A DNA stretch of 64,000 nucleotides, from NCBI GenBank assembly GCA_002368155.1, contig AP018180.1:372001-436000 (forward strand), given 5' to 3'. The notes below the pieces were generated by a model. It saw only the letters and a program-made list of their open reading frames with translations, was not told the origin of the DNA and ran no database searches. The position numbers and the translations under genes were made by a program. Positions 9,269 through 18,619 of this stretch are shown piece by piece. Every line of letters starts with the position of its first letter. Position 1 is the first letter of the stretch. Origin of the DNA: Nostoc carneum NIES-2107. GTDB taxonomy: Bacteria > Cyanobacteriota > Cyanobacteriia > Cyanobacteriales > Nostocaceae.

Positions 9269-10945
9269 ATGAAATATCGGGGTTTTCAAATTATTCCAGC
9301 GAAAGGTTTTCGCCCTATTTTTGGCAGTCTTCTCAGATATAATCTACCATTAAGAGCCGGAATTAGTACTGTTTTAGTGGTTTCCAGTGGTTTAACACTA
9401 TTACCTGGCGTAGTAAATGCCGATTCCACTCGGCAAGCAGGTATTGCTCCTACTCTGACAGCACAAACTCCAGCAACAGCAACTGTAATTTATGTAAACT
9501 CAGCAACTGGTTCAGATACTGCTGCAGGTACTACACAAGCTGCTGCTTTGAAAAGTATTACTTTTGCCCTCACCAAAGCCCAAGCTGGGACAGTCATTCA
9601 ATTAGCGCCTGGTACTTATAATCAACAAAGTGGAGAAACTTTTCCACTCATCCTCAAACCAGGAGTAACTCTACGAGGTGATGAAGCCACCAAAGGTCAA
9701 GGAATATTAATTACTGGTGGAGGTTACTACACCAGTAAAACATTTGCCAGACAGGATATTACAATTTTGGCGGATAATAGCACCACGATCGCAGGTGTCA
9801 CTGTGACCAACCCCAATCAACGGGGTACAGGTGTGTGGGTGGAATCCACTAATCCCCTGATCACAAATAATACGTTTACTCAAAGTCTTAGAGAGGGAGT
9901 TTTTGTCACGGGGACAGGAAATCCCAAAATCGAAAACAATGTCTTCGTGCAGAACTCTGGTAATGGGGTTTCTGTAGCTAAAACTGCTCAAGGCGAAATT
10001 CGGAATAACTTGTTTCAGAATACTGGTTTTGGTTTGGCAATTGGTGGAACTTCCACACCTTTAATTACAGAAAACCAAATTATCGAAAACCAAGATGGTT
10101 TATTTATCTCAGAAACGGGTAAACCTATACTACGTAAGAATGTCATTCAGAACAATAAGCGGGATGGTGTTGTAGCAACTGTTAATGCGGCACCAGACTT
10201 GGGCACAAATGAAAGTCCTGGTGGTAATCTCATCCGCAATAACACCCGTTATGACGTAAATAATGCCACCAAAAATCAGATTGTCGCTGTTGGCAATGAT
10301 ATCGATCAAAAGCGCATTTTTGGTTCTGTAGATTTTGTGGCGGCAAACGTTGGCGGTGCTACTGCCTTTAATGATGTACCCACAGGTTACTGGGCAAAAG
10401 CCTACATCGAAGCTTTGTCATCTCAAAAAATTATTGCTGGCTTTCCTGATGGCACCTTTAAACCCAACGATCCGGTAACACGCGCTCAATTCGCTACTAT
10501 TGTCACCAAAGCTTTGGCACCAGCATCTAAACGCCCAGCAATTAATTTTAAGGATGTCCCAAGTAATTTTTGGGCTTATGCTGCTATCCAATCTGCTTAC
10601 CAAAGCCAATTTGTCTCTGGATATCCTGATGGTACATTTAAACCGCAGCAGCAAATTCCCCGAGTGCAAGCTTTAGTTGCTTTAGCTAGTGGTCTTGGGT
10701 TAACTGCGGATAATCAAAATAGCCTCACCTTTTATAGTGATGCTGCTCAGATTCCCCAATATGCGCTGAATCAAGTTGCTGCTGCTACGACAAAGCAGTT
10801 GGTAATCAACTATCCCACAGTCAAGCAACTTAATCCTAATCGTGATGCTACTAGGGCAGAAGTGGCTGCTTTTGTTTACCAAGCACTAGTTAATGCTGGA
10901 CGTGCCCCAGCGATCCCCTCTTCTTATTTGGTGAAGGTTCCATAG
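9269..10945 (+). CDS. Beta-helix (DUF1565) protein with SLH domains
   Basis: A surface protein of 558 residues. After an N-terminal export signal (LRAGISTVLVVSSGLTLLPGVVNA), a right-handed beta-helix of DUF1565/pectate-lyase type runs from about residue 65 to 360 (VIYVNSATGSD, then repeated N-x-F/I-x-x-N-x-x-G turns). It ends in three SLH repeats: FNDVPTGYWAKAYIEAL, FKDVPSNFWAYAAIQSA and a weaker third ending RDATRAEVAAFVYQAL. SLH domains anchor proteins to peptidoglycan-linked polymer, so the beta-helix is displayed in the envelope. A TTG at 9227 also opens the frame; the ATG at 9269 is chosen because it puts the basic signal N-terminus first. Confidence 0.88.
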   Translation: MKYRGFQIIPAKGFRPIFGSLLRYNLPLRAGISTVLVVSSGLTLLPGVVNADSTRQAGIAPTLTAQTPATATVIYVNSATGSDTAAGTTQAAALKSITFALTKAQAGTVIQLAPGTYNQQSGETFPLILKPGVTLRGDEATKGQGILITGGGYYTSKTFARQDITILADNSTTIAGVTVTNPNQRGTGVWVESTNPLITNNTFTQSLREGVFVTGTGNPKIENNVFVQNSGNGVSVAKTAQGEIRNNLFQNTGFGLAIGGTSTPLITENQIIENQDGLFISETGKPILRKNVIQNNKRDGVVATVNAAPDLGTNESPGGNLIRNNTRYDVNNATKNQIVAVGNDIDQKRIFGSVDFVAANVGGATAFNDVPTGYWAKAYIEALSSQKIIAGFPDGTFKPNDPVTRAQFATIVTKALAPASKRPAINFKDVPSNFWAYAAIQSAYQSQFVSGYPDGTFKPQQQIPRVQALVALASGLGLTADNQNSLTFYSDAAQIPQYALNQVAAATTKQLVINYPTVKQLNPNRDATRAEVAAFVYQALVNAGRAPAIPSSYLVKVP

Positions 10946-11574
10946 ATTAATGTTGGTAGTCGATCGCAAAAATTTTGATTGCTTCGTAGTTATTGATGAG
11001 AGTGCTTAAAGATACCAAAATTTCGTCATGACTCCGAATTTATTCTAGCGTCATAATTGATGTGATTAACCGTTAGTAGCCTGTTTTGTGAATGTAATTT
11101 TGATAAGTTCGTAGTTAGCACAAAATATGCCTCCAAATCTAGGATATTATTCCTGATTACGAGCTTATTTCCTCATAATTATGAGTTCGTAAAATTAAAA
11201 GCGCCAAGCTAACAATTTGTCAGTCTTAGCGCTTTTAATTTTGTGATTTTTCTGAAATTTAGGGTCTGAAAATTTAGCTGACCCTCATTTAAATTCGCTT
11301 ATTTATATTCAAGGTCTTTATATTGGCTGACCTCGTTTCAACAATTTTTAGTTTCTCAGAAAATTTTGTATTTTCTGATTTCCTAAGATTTTTTTTATTT
11401 TTTCTGACTTTATATTTCCAAATTTCAAGTATCGTTAATTAACTTAAACATGATAGAGAGATATAAAGAAGTAACAGTACTTAAGGATGAGGCTTCGCGG
11501 CTAAAATTGTTATTTTTCTTTAAGTTAATCTTAAAAATATAGATGTTCCAAAAACTTAGGAACATCTAATCAAT
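10946..11574. other. A/T-rich intergenic region
   Basis: These 629 bases between convergent genes hold no gene I can support. There are scattered copies of TTCGTAGTTA/TTCGTAAAA-like words and, at 11191-11242, a strong hairpin listed separately. Confidence 0.4.
11191..11242. terminator. Bidirectional terminator hairpin
   Basis: AAAATTAAAAGCGC (11191-11204) pairs perfectly with GCGCTTTTAATTTT (11229-11242), and pairing extends inward after one mismatch. The A-run on one side and T-run on the other would work as an intrinsic terminator in both directions between the convergent SLH protein and the small membrane protein gene. Confidence 0.75.
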
Positions 11575-11844
11575 TTAAGAGCGTTTTTGCCTTTGCTGTT
11601 CCCAACGCCAGAGAAATACCATCAGCGCGACAATTCCTATTTGCAGAACAAGATTAGGCACACTACTATCTACATCCCGCCCAGCAAGCACTTTAAAAAA
11701 AAATACGAAAACGCCAATCATTCCAGACGCGCCACAAGCGATATAGATAAATTTTCGCAAGCCTCGGTAAGGTGCTGCCATTTCAGCTTTGAGACGGGCG
11801 TATTGTTCAGGGTTAAGGCGACTTTTAGGATTTGGTTCTACCAT
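11575..11844 (-). CDS. DUF3493 family (LPA1/REP27-like) small membrane protein
   Basis: An 89-residue protein: a charged N-terminus (PKSRLNPEQYARLKAEMAAPYRGLRKFIY), two membrane helices (about 32-52 and 64-82) and a basic end. This is the pattern of the cyanobacterial DUF3493 family, related to the C-terminal part of the plant/algal photosystem II assembly factors LPA1/REP27. A role in thylakoid protein assembly is therefore possible but inferred from the family name. It is on the opposite strand just before the tRNA-Thr gene. Confidence 0.78.
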   Translation of the reverse strand: MVEPNPKSRLNPEQYARLKAEMAAPYRGLRKFIYIACGASGMIGVFVFFFKVLAGRDVDSSVPNLVLQIGIVALMVFLWRWEQQRQKRS

Positions 11845-11879
11845 GAGTCAAAATTATGCTACAATCTTGGATTGTGTAC

Positions 11880-11951
11880 GCCGATGTGGCTCAGTGGTAG
11901 AGCAGCTGATTCGTAATCAGCAGGCCACGGGTTCAAATCCCGTCATCGGCT
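11880..11951 (+). tRNA. tRNA-Thr (anticodon CGT)
   Basis: A 72-nt cloverleaf: acceptor GCCGATG pairs with CATCGGC, the D arm has GGCTCAGTGGTAGAGC, the anticodon stem-loop is GCTGA-TTCGTAA-TCAGC giving anticodon CGT (decodes ACG), and the T arm reads GGTTCAAATCC. CCA is not encoded. The discriminator base is T. Confidence 0.95.
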
Positions 11952-12122
11952 TTCATTAAGTATTTTTATATAGTAAAGTGTGGCATAAATTAACCTGGCA
12001 GCCAATTAAGGTCAGGATTGGTTGCAATGTTTTTGTGCAAGACTTGACATTTATGACTATATATGGGTCTCAATAAAATCTAAATTTATATTTCAAAAAC
12101 TCTCAGATTTTAGCTAGAAGCC

Positions 12123-12377
12123 TTAAGGAAAACCCTCTGGCTTTGGAATTGCTTTACCAATTTTTAATTGTTTTTTACTCAGCTTAAGTACCTTCCAAAG
12201 AGCTTTGATCTGTTGGTAAGCTTCATAGGGAGGTATTTTTCCACTAGTGACTAAGATAGAGATATAGCTGACGCGCTGGTTAAATTCTTGCAAATTAGCA
12301 TTGAAAGCTAGATTTTCAGGCGTAATTTGACCATAGTAGCGACTACGGACATAGAGAAAATCATTTTTGTTAACCAA
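12123..12377 (-). CDS. Small conserved cyanobacterial protein (DUF7219-like)
   Basis: An 84-residue soluble protein. The stretch DFLYVRSRYYGQITPENLAFNANLQEF followed by QRVSYI and a Lys-rich helix (KALWKVLKLSKKQLKIGKAI) matches a family recalled as DUF7219. No membrane segments and no catalytic motif are seen. Function unknown. Confidence 0.7.
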   Translation of the reverse strand: MVNKNDFLYVRSRYYGQITPENLAFNANLQEFNQRVSYISILVTSGKIPPYEAYQQIKALWKVLKLSKKQLKIGKAIPKPEGFP

Positions 12378-12765
12378 TATGCTTTCTCCTGTTTATTAAT
12401 TTTTAATTAAATTTAAAATAAAAATCTAGCCAAGTAATGAAAAAAATTTTTTATTTTTATAAACAAAAACAGCAGGGCTAACGAATCTCAACTCTAGAGG
12501 TTGTATACATCAGGATTTTAATTCCACTCAATATTGACATTGAGTAAAGTTAATCCTTGATGGAAACAAGTTTGGCAAGAAAATGCGTTAACCCTACTGG
12601 AAACTGACGTACTCACTATAAATTTATACCGTCTAACTATCCTGTCTTCCTAGGGTAAAAAATCATAAAAAATCAGGTATTTGTTTTAAACGAAAAAATT
12701 GTGGCTTTTGGAGTATTGCATAAATGGTGGAATTTATGCGATCGCACTCACTCACGCCCATATAG
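12378..12765. other. Intergenic region
   Basis: 388 bases upstream of one minus-strand gene and downstream of another. A hairpin pairs ACTCAAT (12526-12532) with ATTGAGT (12539-12545). A HIP1-like GCGATCGCAC lies near 12739. No gene seen. Confidence 0.4.
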
Positions 12766-13809
12766 TCAAGCAGGATAATTTTCACAAAAGTTTTGTAACA
12801 AAGCTATACAGTTAGTGATCGCACCTAAATGAGCAATTTCATAGCCATGAGTGTTTTGGGTCGGAAATGCCAAGCAAGCCGCACGCCCTACATGGCCAAA
12901 TTTCATGGCAATTGAAGCATCGCTACCAAACTGACTCAAAATAGTGAGTTGCACTGGTATCTCTATCTGCTTGGCACAATGGCATAGTTGCCCATTCAAT
13001 GCCTCATCATATATACCGTAGGCATCCTGAGAGAGAATCACCGGGCTTTTACCATCCTCAATTGGATATTCGCTAGATAAAGGACAAATTTCCAAGGCAA
13101 TCAGCGCATCCAATACCTGATTTTGGGTGAAAAATAGCGCCCCGATTGCTCCTACTTCTTCTTTGGCTGAGGCGACTAAATAAACATCCACCGCTGGTTG
13201 TTTGAGTTGTTGCGCTAGTGCCAGCAGAATTGCCACAGAAGCTTTATTATCCAGAGTGTAACTGGCAATGTGATCCTTTAATCTAATGGGGCGCTTGCGA
13301 TGTTTACCAACTACCATTCGCGTTCCGGGACGAATCCCAGCTGCTTCTAACTCAGCAGTAGTACATTTAGTTTCAATCCAAGCATTTTCCCACTTGATGC
13401 TAGTATCTTCCTGCTGAACTTTTTGGGGTGATTCATGGGAAACATGACGAGAACCAAAGCTGAGAATACCACTAATGGTTACGGCATCTCCCAATAAATC
13501 TACAACACCTTCACCGTAAATCCACGGATAAGAACCACCAAGTTTGCGGACTTCTACACGTCCGTCATCGCCAATAGTTTTGACAATCGCACCAATTTCG
13601 TCTTTATGAGCAGTAATTGCAATTGCTCTATCAGGATTTTTACCAGGAATTTTGGCAATGACATTATCAGCGCGATCGCTCCATACTTCTACACCCAGTT
13701 TGGCAAATTCTTGCAGTAAAAATTGGTTAATTTCGGTTTCTACACCACTGGGAGAATGGTGCATCACCAATTCTGCAATAATTTTGAATAAATGCTCGTA
13801 ATCCCACAT
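12766..13809 (-). CDS. M42 family metallopeptidase
   Basis: A di-metal aminopeptidase of the M42 (glutamyl aminopeptidase/endoglucanase M) family, 347 residues. Expected metal ligands are visible as H68 (in TAHKDEIG), D183 (TLDNKAS), E214 (KEEVG), E236 (ALEICP) and H317 (NTHGYE); D70 and E213 are the catalytic residues. It probably trims peptides in the cytosol. It is divergent from the class II aldolase-like gene with a 70-bp gap, so the two promoters share that space. Confidence 0.9.
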   Translation of the reverse strand: MWDYEHLFKIIAELVMHHSPSGVETEINQFLLQEFAKLGVEVWSDRADNVIAKIPGKNPDRAIAITAHKDEIGAIVKTIGDDGRVEVRKLGGSYPWIYGEGVVDLLGDAVTISGILSFGSRHVSHESPQKVQQEDTSIKWENAWIETKCTTAELEAAGIRPGTRMVVGKHRKRPIRLKDHIASYTLDNKASVAILLALAQQLKQPAVDVYLVASAKEEVGAIGALFFTQNQVLDALIALEICPLSSEYPIEDGKSPVILSQDAYGIYDEALNGQLCHCAKQIEIPVQLTILSQFGSDASIAMKFGHVGRAACLAFPTQNTHGYEIAHLGAITNCIALLQNFCENYPA

Positions 13810-13879
13810 AGAGCTAAAATTTTAAGCTAACAATTAAGTATAAAGATTTTTACGGACAATCATATATCCAAAGGTCAAA

Positions 13880-14656
13880 ATGCAAGCAATATCCAGGGCC
13901 AAGCCAAACTTTTTTCAGCAACCCACCTTTGCTTCGTTGAAAGAAGAACGTCTACACCGCAAGCAACGCCTAGCAGCCGCATTCCGACTATTCGCCCGCT
14001 TTGGATTTGATGAAGGTATTGCAGGTCATATCACTGTCCGCGATCCAGAAAATCCCGAGCAATTCTGGGTTAATCCCTTAGGAAAACACTTCGGTTTAAT
14101 GCGCGTGAGCGACCTAATTTTAGTAAACCAGAAAGGCGAAATTGTCGAAGGCGATCGCCCCATCAATGGTGCAGCTTTTGCAATTCATTCCCAAATCCAT
14201 GCAGCGCGTCCTGATGTAGTAGCCGCAGCTCACGCTCATTCTGTTTATGGTAAAAGTTGGTCTAGCCTTGGTCGCCTGCTTGACCCCTTAACCCAAGATG
14301 CTTGTGCTTTCTACCAAGACCATAGTCTATTTGATGACTATACAGGGGTAGTTCTCGAAGTTGCTGAAGGTAAGCGAATTGCCGAAACTTTAGGCAAAAA
14401 TAAAGCCATAATTCTGAAGAATCATGGCTTATTGACAGTTGGTCATTCAGTTGATGAAACTGCTTGGTGGTTCATCACAATGGAGCGTTCTTGTCAAGCC
14501 CAGTTACTCGCTGAGGCGGCTGGTAAACCTCACCTGATTAGGCCAGAGTCAGCTAGCTTGGCACATCAGCAAGTGGGAGGGCATGATTTAGGCTGGTTTA
14601 GCTTTCAACCTTTGTATGAGTTGATTGTCCAGCAGGAACCAGACTTGCTGTCTTAA
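13880..14656 (+). CDS. Class II aldolase/adducin family protein
   Basis: 258 residues with the class II aldolase fold. The zinc-binding histidines appear as H118 and H120 (AAHAHSVYGK) and H182 (KNHGLLTVG), with the substrate region GFDEGIAGHITVRDP near 42-56. Family members are fuculose/ribulose-phosphate aldolases, dehydratases or adducin-like proteins, and the substrate cannot be told from sequence. Its 3' end overlaps the convergent SGNH hydrolase gene by 59 bp. Confidence 0.88.
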   Translation: MQAISRAKPNFFQQPTFASLKEERLHRKQRLAAAFRLFARFGFDEGIAGHITVRDPENPEQFWVNPLGKHFGLMRVSDLILVNQKGEIVEGDRPINGAAFAIHSQIHAARPDVVAAAHAHSVYGKSWSSLGRLLDPLTQDACAFYQDHSLFDDYTGVVLEVAEGKRIAETLGKNKAIILKNHGLLTVGHSVDETAWWFITMERSCQAQLLAEAAGKPHLIRPESASLAHQQVGGHDLGWFSFQPLYELIVQQEPDLLS

Positions 14657-15740
14657 GCAGTGATTGTTTGCGTTTGCGCTTGAGTAAAGCGGCTGCACCA
14701 AAAGCACCGATAGCCACAGTCCCCAATGCTGTAGAGGGTTCGGGGACTGGCTGGATAGATTTTTCAATTTGCTGAAAGGCGTAATCACCTAAGATTTTAT
14801 GAGCAGCAGTTGTGGGATGAAGCCCATCCCAAAATAAATATTTATTTTGGATTTTGGGATTAGTTACACAGGATTGGTCAATTAAACAAGGTTTGTCAAC
14901 TTCTTTGAAACCATATTTGACCCCCTGCATATTTTCTGTGTCATTGATAATGTCTGCCAAGACAGAGTTAACATCCAGACCCATGAGTTTTACATCCGGA
15001 TTGAGGACTTTGTTTAAATCAGCGATCGCATCTGATAACTCTGAGTTATGCTCTTTAGTCAAATCTGTAAGAGCTTGGGAAGTACCATTAGCAACAGGGA
15101 AAGTCGGATCTAAATTTTGAGCGCGAGGTAGCTGTCCTAAATCTGGTAAGTTAACTACCAGAATATTTTTAGCACCAACATCAGCTAGAGATGCGATCGC
15201 TATTTTTAAACTGTCAATTGTCGTTTTCGGATCGGTAAAAGGTTTGAAATAATTGGGATCAGCATTCGTAGGTAAATAATCATTCGCACCAGTCCACAAT
15301 ACATAAAGTGCGTTTGAGTCAGCATTTTTAGTTGGCAAAAGTGGTGTTGTAAATGCTGCTATCTGCTGTTGAAAGCCAGGTAAAAGCGGCGAAATAGTAT
15401 TTTTATCTATAGAAGTAGCTCCACCAAAAGCATAGTTAATGCCGTTTTTCGGCGCAGCACCCTTGGCAACATCAGTAACAAGAGTAGGAGAACTATCTAG
15501 TTGCAGCTTCTTAGCAAGCTCATCTATCCAGATAGGCCCATTGGAAAAGTTTCCATCAACGTAAGGCGGTGGAGGAAATCCTATTCCTGTATTGGGGTCT
15601 ATAGTAGAGTTGTATACATTACCTGCATCTGAAAGACTGTCCCCAAATACGTAAATCCCACTAAATTGTGCAGCAGTTGCTCTCAACGGCAACATAAAAG
15701 AGAAAAGAATAAAGCCTGCTGCGACAAAGCGTTTTTTCAT
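14598..15740 (-). CDS. PEP-CTERM SGNH/GDSL hydrolase
   Basis: A secreted esterase/lipase-type protein, 380 residues. After a signal peptide (MKKRFVAAGFILFSFMLPLRATAAQ), block I reads VFGDSLSDAGN, then WTGANDY (block III) and FWDGLHPTTAAH (block V) supply the catalytic Ser, Asn and Asp/His. Near the C-terminus, PVPEPSTALG plus a hydrophobic helix and KRKRK forms a PEP-CTERM sorting signal. About 20 extra residues follow the basic cluster, where such proteins normally stop; this tail overlaps the aldolase-like gene on the other strand. Confidence 0.88.
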   Translation of the reverse strand: MKKRFVAAGFILFSFMLPLRATAAQFSGIYVFGDSLSDAGNVYNSTIDPNTGIGFPPPPYVDGNFSNGPIWIDELAKKLQLDSSPTLVTDVAKGAAPKNGINYAFGGATSIDKNTISPLLPGFQQQIAAFTTPLLPTKNADSNALYVLWTGANDYLPTNADPNYFKPFTDPKTTIDSLKIAIASLADVGAKNILVVNLPDLGQLPRAQNLDPTFPVANGTSQALTDLTKEHNSELSDAIADLNKVLNPDVKLMGLDVNSVLADIINDTENMQGVKYGFKEVDKPCLIDQSCVTNPKIQNKYLFWDGLHPTTAAHKILGDYAFQQIEKSIQPVPEPSTALGTVAIGAFGAAALLKRKRKQSLLKTASLVPAGQSTHTKVES

Positions 15741-16084
15741 GATCGTGCAACTCTGGTTATAATTTTGTACGTCTTAAATTAAAAAATGCCAAGTTTCTCA
15801 AAAGATCTACTGGCATGGTTTTGAAGTCTGGCAAAATCCAGCTTTGACCTTAAGCCTTCAAAATCATTTACGTGTTTTTAATGAGACAATCTAAAATTTT
15901 TATTACTTCCAAAATATAAGCTAAAAATGCTATTAGTGCCTAAATTCACTGAATTTTTATATATTATCTACATTTTTTTTACAAAAAATTTTTAGAATTT
16001 CATGCCAAATATCAGTACAGTTTGTAGTCCAGATGATAAAGTAAGCCACCTTACTTAAGTAAGACGTGAATCGGCAATCAAGCA
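15741..16084. other. Intergenic region upstream of the SGNH hydrolase
   Basis: 344 A/T-rich bases between two minus-strand genes. They must hold the promoter of the SGNH hydrolase. A word TGCCAAGTTTCTC and its partial inverse (CTGGCA) occur near 15787-15815. No gene seen. Confidence 0.4.
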
Positions 16085-17500
16085 TCAAGTTTGGGGACGC
16101 TTTAACTTCAAAGCATCTACAGCCGATATTCCTTCACCCTGAATGCCGAAATACCACAAAGCCGCCGCCGCCTCAGCGCGAGTCACAGGTTTTTTGGGTT
16201 GAAACAGGGTTGTATAGCCAAATACACGCCGAATATTTGATTGTTCGCCATTTTGGTAATCAGCTACCACAGCTCTTAAAGCTTTCGGATCAATTTTCCC
16301 TGCATCTTGGAAACCCCAAGTTTGCCTCACTACCTCCAAATTCGCTGATGGTAAAGCTTGGCGAGTATCTAAAGGTAATTTCCACAGTAACAACTGCTCC
16401 CTTGTTAGCGGTGCGTCAGGACGGAATAAAACTGCTGTAGTATCCCCAGATAAGGAACTAGGAATTAATCCGGCTTCTGCTAATCCTTGAATCACAGGAA
16501 AATCAGAGTCTTTAGCAGACAAATCACTAAAAGCAGGTTGAGCGCTTTCTGTTACTAAGCGAATCTGTTTAGCTGGATTGTTAGCATACATGGCATTATT
16601 AGCCGCCACCAGCCAACGCGCATATTCCCTACGAGTTATGGTTTTACTAGGCGCAAATTGATTGCCTGTAGTATTGGAGTTGCTCTTATTAACTGAAGAG
16701 TCTGGAGATAAAACTCCTAATTTTGCTAAATCTTGAATGTGTTGCCGCAGTTCTTGCGGTACTTTATTCAAATCGCTAAATTCTTGAACTTCCCCGGTAA
16801 CTGTCGCCACCTGTTGGCTATTAGATGTATTTGCTGGCTGTGTTGCTACGTTTGCAGGTAGTACAGGGCCAATAAATTCTGGATTACCAGGTTGGGGAAT
16901 CTCTTTAGAAGTTGTGGTGGTAGTAGTTTCGCTGGAATTATTAGTTGGTGTAGGTTGTGCCGCGGTTGTGCTTGCAGGAAGATACTCAATGAGTAATTCA
17001 GTGGCTGTTTGCGGCTGATTTGGTGTAGGGTTGGTTACTGATTGAGCTTGAATAGAAACTTTCACCTGCATATTATTGCGCTGCGCCTCGAAAACGCCTC
17101 CCAAATCATCTGCTGGTTGCTGTGAAATTTGCCAATTATTCGCTTGCAATTGTTCGCGGTAGAAGTTGGCAATAAAATTACTCGGATCAGAACTTAGCCA
17201 GCGAGTGGATGTTCTGTTTTCTGTAGTGCTAGGTGGTGTAACTGCTTCTAATTTGGCATTAGGATATAACGGAATATCTTGCGGAAAATCAGTTGGCAAT
17301 TTAACTTTTGATGCGTTCTGTTGTGCTTGCTGTTGGCTATCCTTAGCTTCTCCAAACACAACTGGGTTATTTTGCAACTGAGGATCAGCCGCCAAAGATT
17401 GCTCAAGGTTTTTGGCAGTGGGACTGTTGGCACAGGCTGTTAACGAAGTGAGTAAAACAGCCAAACTCAGAAATATAGCCGGACTTTTACAGGGCAGCAC
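16085..17500 (-). CDS. SLH-domain lipoprotein
   Basis: 471 residues, starting at a GTG. The N-terminus is a lipoprotein signal (LSLAVLLTSLTAC, lipobox LTAC with C23). A Gln/Pro/Thr-rich region and a domain with FPQDIPLYPNAKLEAV and ASNFYREQLQANNWQI-like sequence follow (about 65-180), then a Thr/Ser-rich linker. Two or three SLH-like repeats occupy the C-terminal half (FSDLNKVPQELRQHIQDLAKLGVL; FSDLSAKDSDFPVIQGLAEAGLI with LTREQLLLW; VTRAEAAAALWYFG). It is probably tethered in the periplasm and bound to the cell wall. Confidence 0.83.
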   Translation of the reverse strand: MLPCKSPAIFLSLAVLLTSLTACANSPTAKNLEQSLAADPQLQNNPVVFGEAKDSQQQAQQNASKVKLPTDFPQDIPLYPNAKLEAVTPPSTTENRTSTRWLSSDPSNFIANFYREQLQANNWQISQQPADDLGGVFEAQRNNMQVKVSIQAQSVTNPTPNQPQTATELLIEYLPASTTAAQPTPTNNSSETTTTTTSKEIPQPGNPEFIGPVLPANVATQPANTSNSQQVATVTGEVQEFSDLNKVPQELRQHIQDLAKLGVLSPDSSVNKSNSNTTGNQFAPSKTITRREYARWLVAANNAMYANNPAKQIRLVTESAQPAFSDLSAKDSDFPVIQGLAEAGLIPSSLSGDTTAVLFRPDAPLTREQLLLWKLPLDTRQALPSANLEVVRQTWGFQDAGKIDPKALRAVVADYQNGEQSNIRRVFGYTTLFQPKKPVTRAEAAAALWYFGIQGEGISAVDALKLKRPQT

Positions 17501-17648
17501 AGGAAATCACAAATCTAGTGTCAATTCCTACCCTAGCGCAGACTGTGAACTCCAGTTCAAATTTGAGTATGAAATTTCACGGAGAAGATTTTTAAGATTT
17601 GATTTATTAATGCATGGGTAGGGATTTCCCTGTTCTCTCTTATTTTTG

Positions 17649-18530
17649 TTAAAAATTCCATGTTAACTGTCTCAAAATTGCAAACCGCAGTAGCCGCAGA
17701 GGAAAGTTAGAACCTTGGATAACTTTCACTCGCAGAAAGCGTCCAGTTCCCAAACGGGCAATACCCTTAAGCCTTGCCCAAAATCTTACCCTAAACAAGT
17801 TGAGTTTACTATCTTTGACAGCATACAAGGGCATAAAGGCAAGTTTACCGTAGAGGACATCAGCGCGATGAGTTTTACTGAGATTATTTTTGTAATGCTC
17901 TAGATTTGGTAAACCTCCATGTTCGCCATAGTTCCGCCAAGGAATATAGTTTTTCAGACCTTTACCTCGGAGAAAACTATCAATAGTTGAGTCCCAACTC
18001 GAATATTTAGTTTCTCCTACATTGGTGCGAATTTCCTCAGCCAGTTCTAGTAAGTACCGCGCACTTTCAGAATTTACAATATATGCAACTGCTGAAGTAG
18101 AAAACCCTTCAGCATAGCCATCAGGTGAGACGTAATATATCTGTGGTGCACAAGTATATAACCAGCTCATCCCCACATTACTTTGGTGAGGATTAAAGGG
18201 TAAAGGTAGCTTGCCAAAATTAACTACTGGTACAAAGTCTGCCTCAATAATCATTGTTGGTTGAGTCTCTTGCATCGCCCTTTCCCAAGCTGTGCGATGG
18301 TTTAAAAGACACAGATAACTCCGAGAGTAATTTTGATATTCGAGTTTACTTTCTTGTCTAAGAACTTCGCAGGTAAACCCTTCAGTTGTTAATAGTGTTT
18401 CTAAATCTTGAGTAGATTCTTTATAGGCAATAATTAAGACTCTACTAATATGCTTAACCAGGGAATTGCCATTATCGCCATCCTGGGCAATAGTCTGAAT
18501 TGTTGAAGCGGTTTCTGGCTGGAGTTGCAT
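17649..18530 (-). CDS. GT25-like LPS glycosyltransferase candidate
   Basis: 293 residues. The pattern LCLLNHRTAWERAMQETQPTMIIEADFVP near residues 72-103 resembles the core of glycosyltransferase family 25 (LPS biosynthesis), with EAD in the place of the family's acidic motif. The C-terminal tail is basic and hydrophobic. It lies 89 bp downstream of a GT2 glycosyltransferase on the same strand, so both may act on the same exopolysaccharide or LPS. The family assignment is by eye and only moderately sure. Confidence 0.6.
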   Translation of the reverse strand: MQLQPETASTIQTIAQDGDNGNSLVKHISRVLIIAYKESTQDLETLLTTEGFTCEVLRQESKLEYQNYSRSYLCLLNHRTAWERAMQETQPTMIIEADFVPVVNFGKLPLPFNPHQSNVGMSWLYTCAPQIYYVSPDGYAEGFSTSAVAYIVNSESARYLLELAEEIRTNVGETKYSSWDSTIDSFLRGKGLKNYIPWRNYGEHGGLPNLEHYKNNLSKTHRADVLYGKLAFMPLYAVKDSKLNLFRVRFWARLKGIARLGTGRFLRVKVIQGSNFPLRLLRFAILRQLTWNF

Positions 18531-18619
18531 ATTTAAATCAAATTCTTAAAATACTTTTTCTAATCATCTTGATATTGGTCAGATTATGAACCTAAACCAG
18601 ACTCTATAAATCTGGAAAT

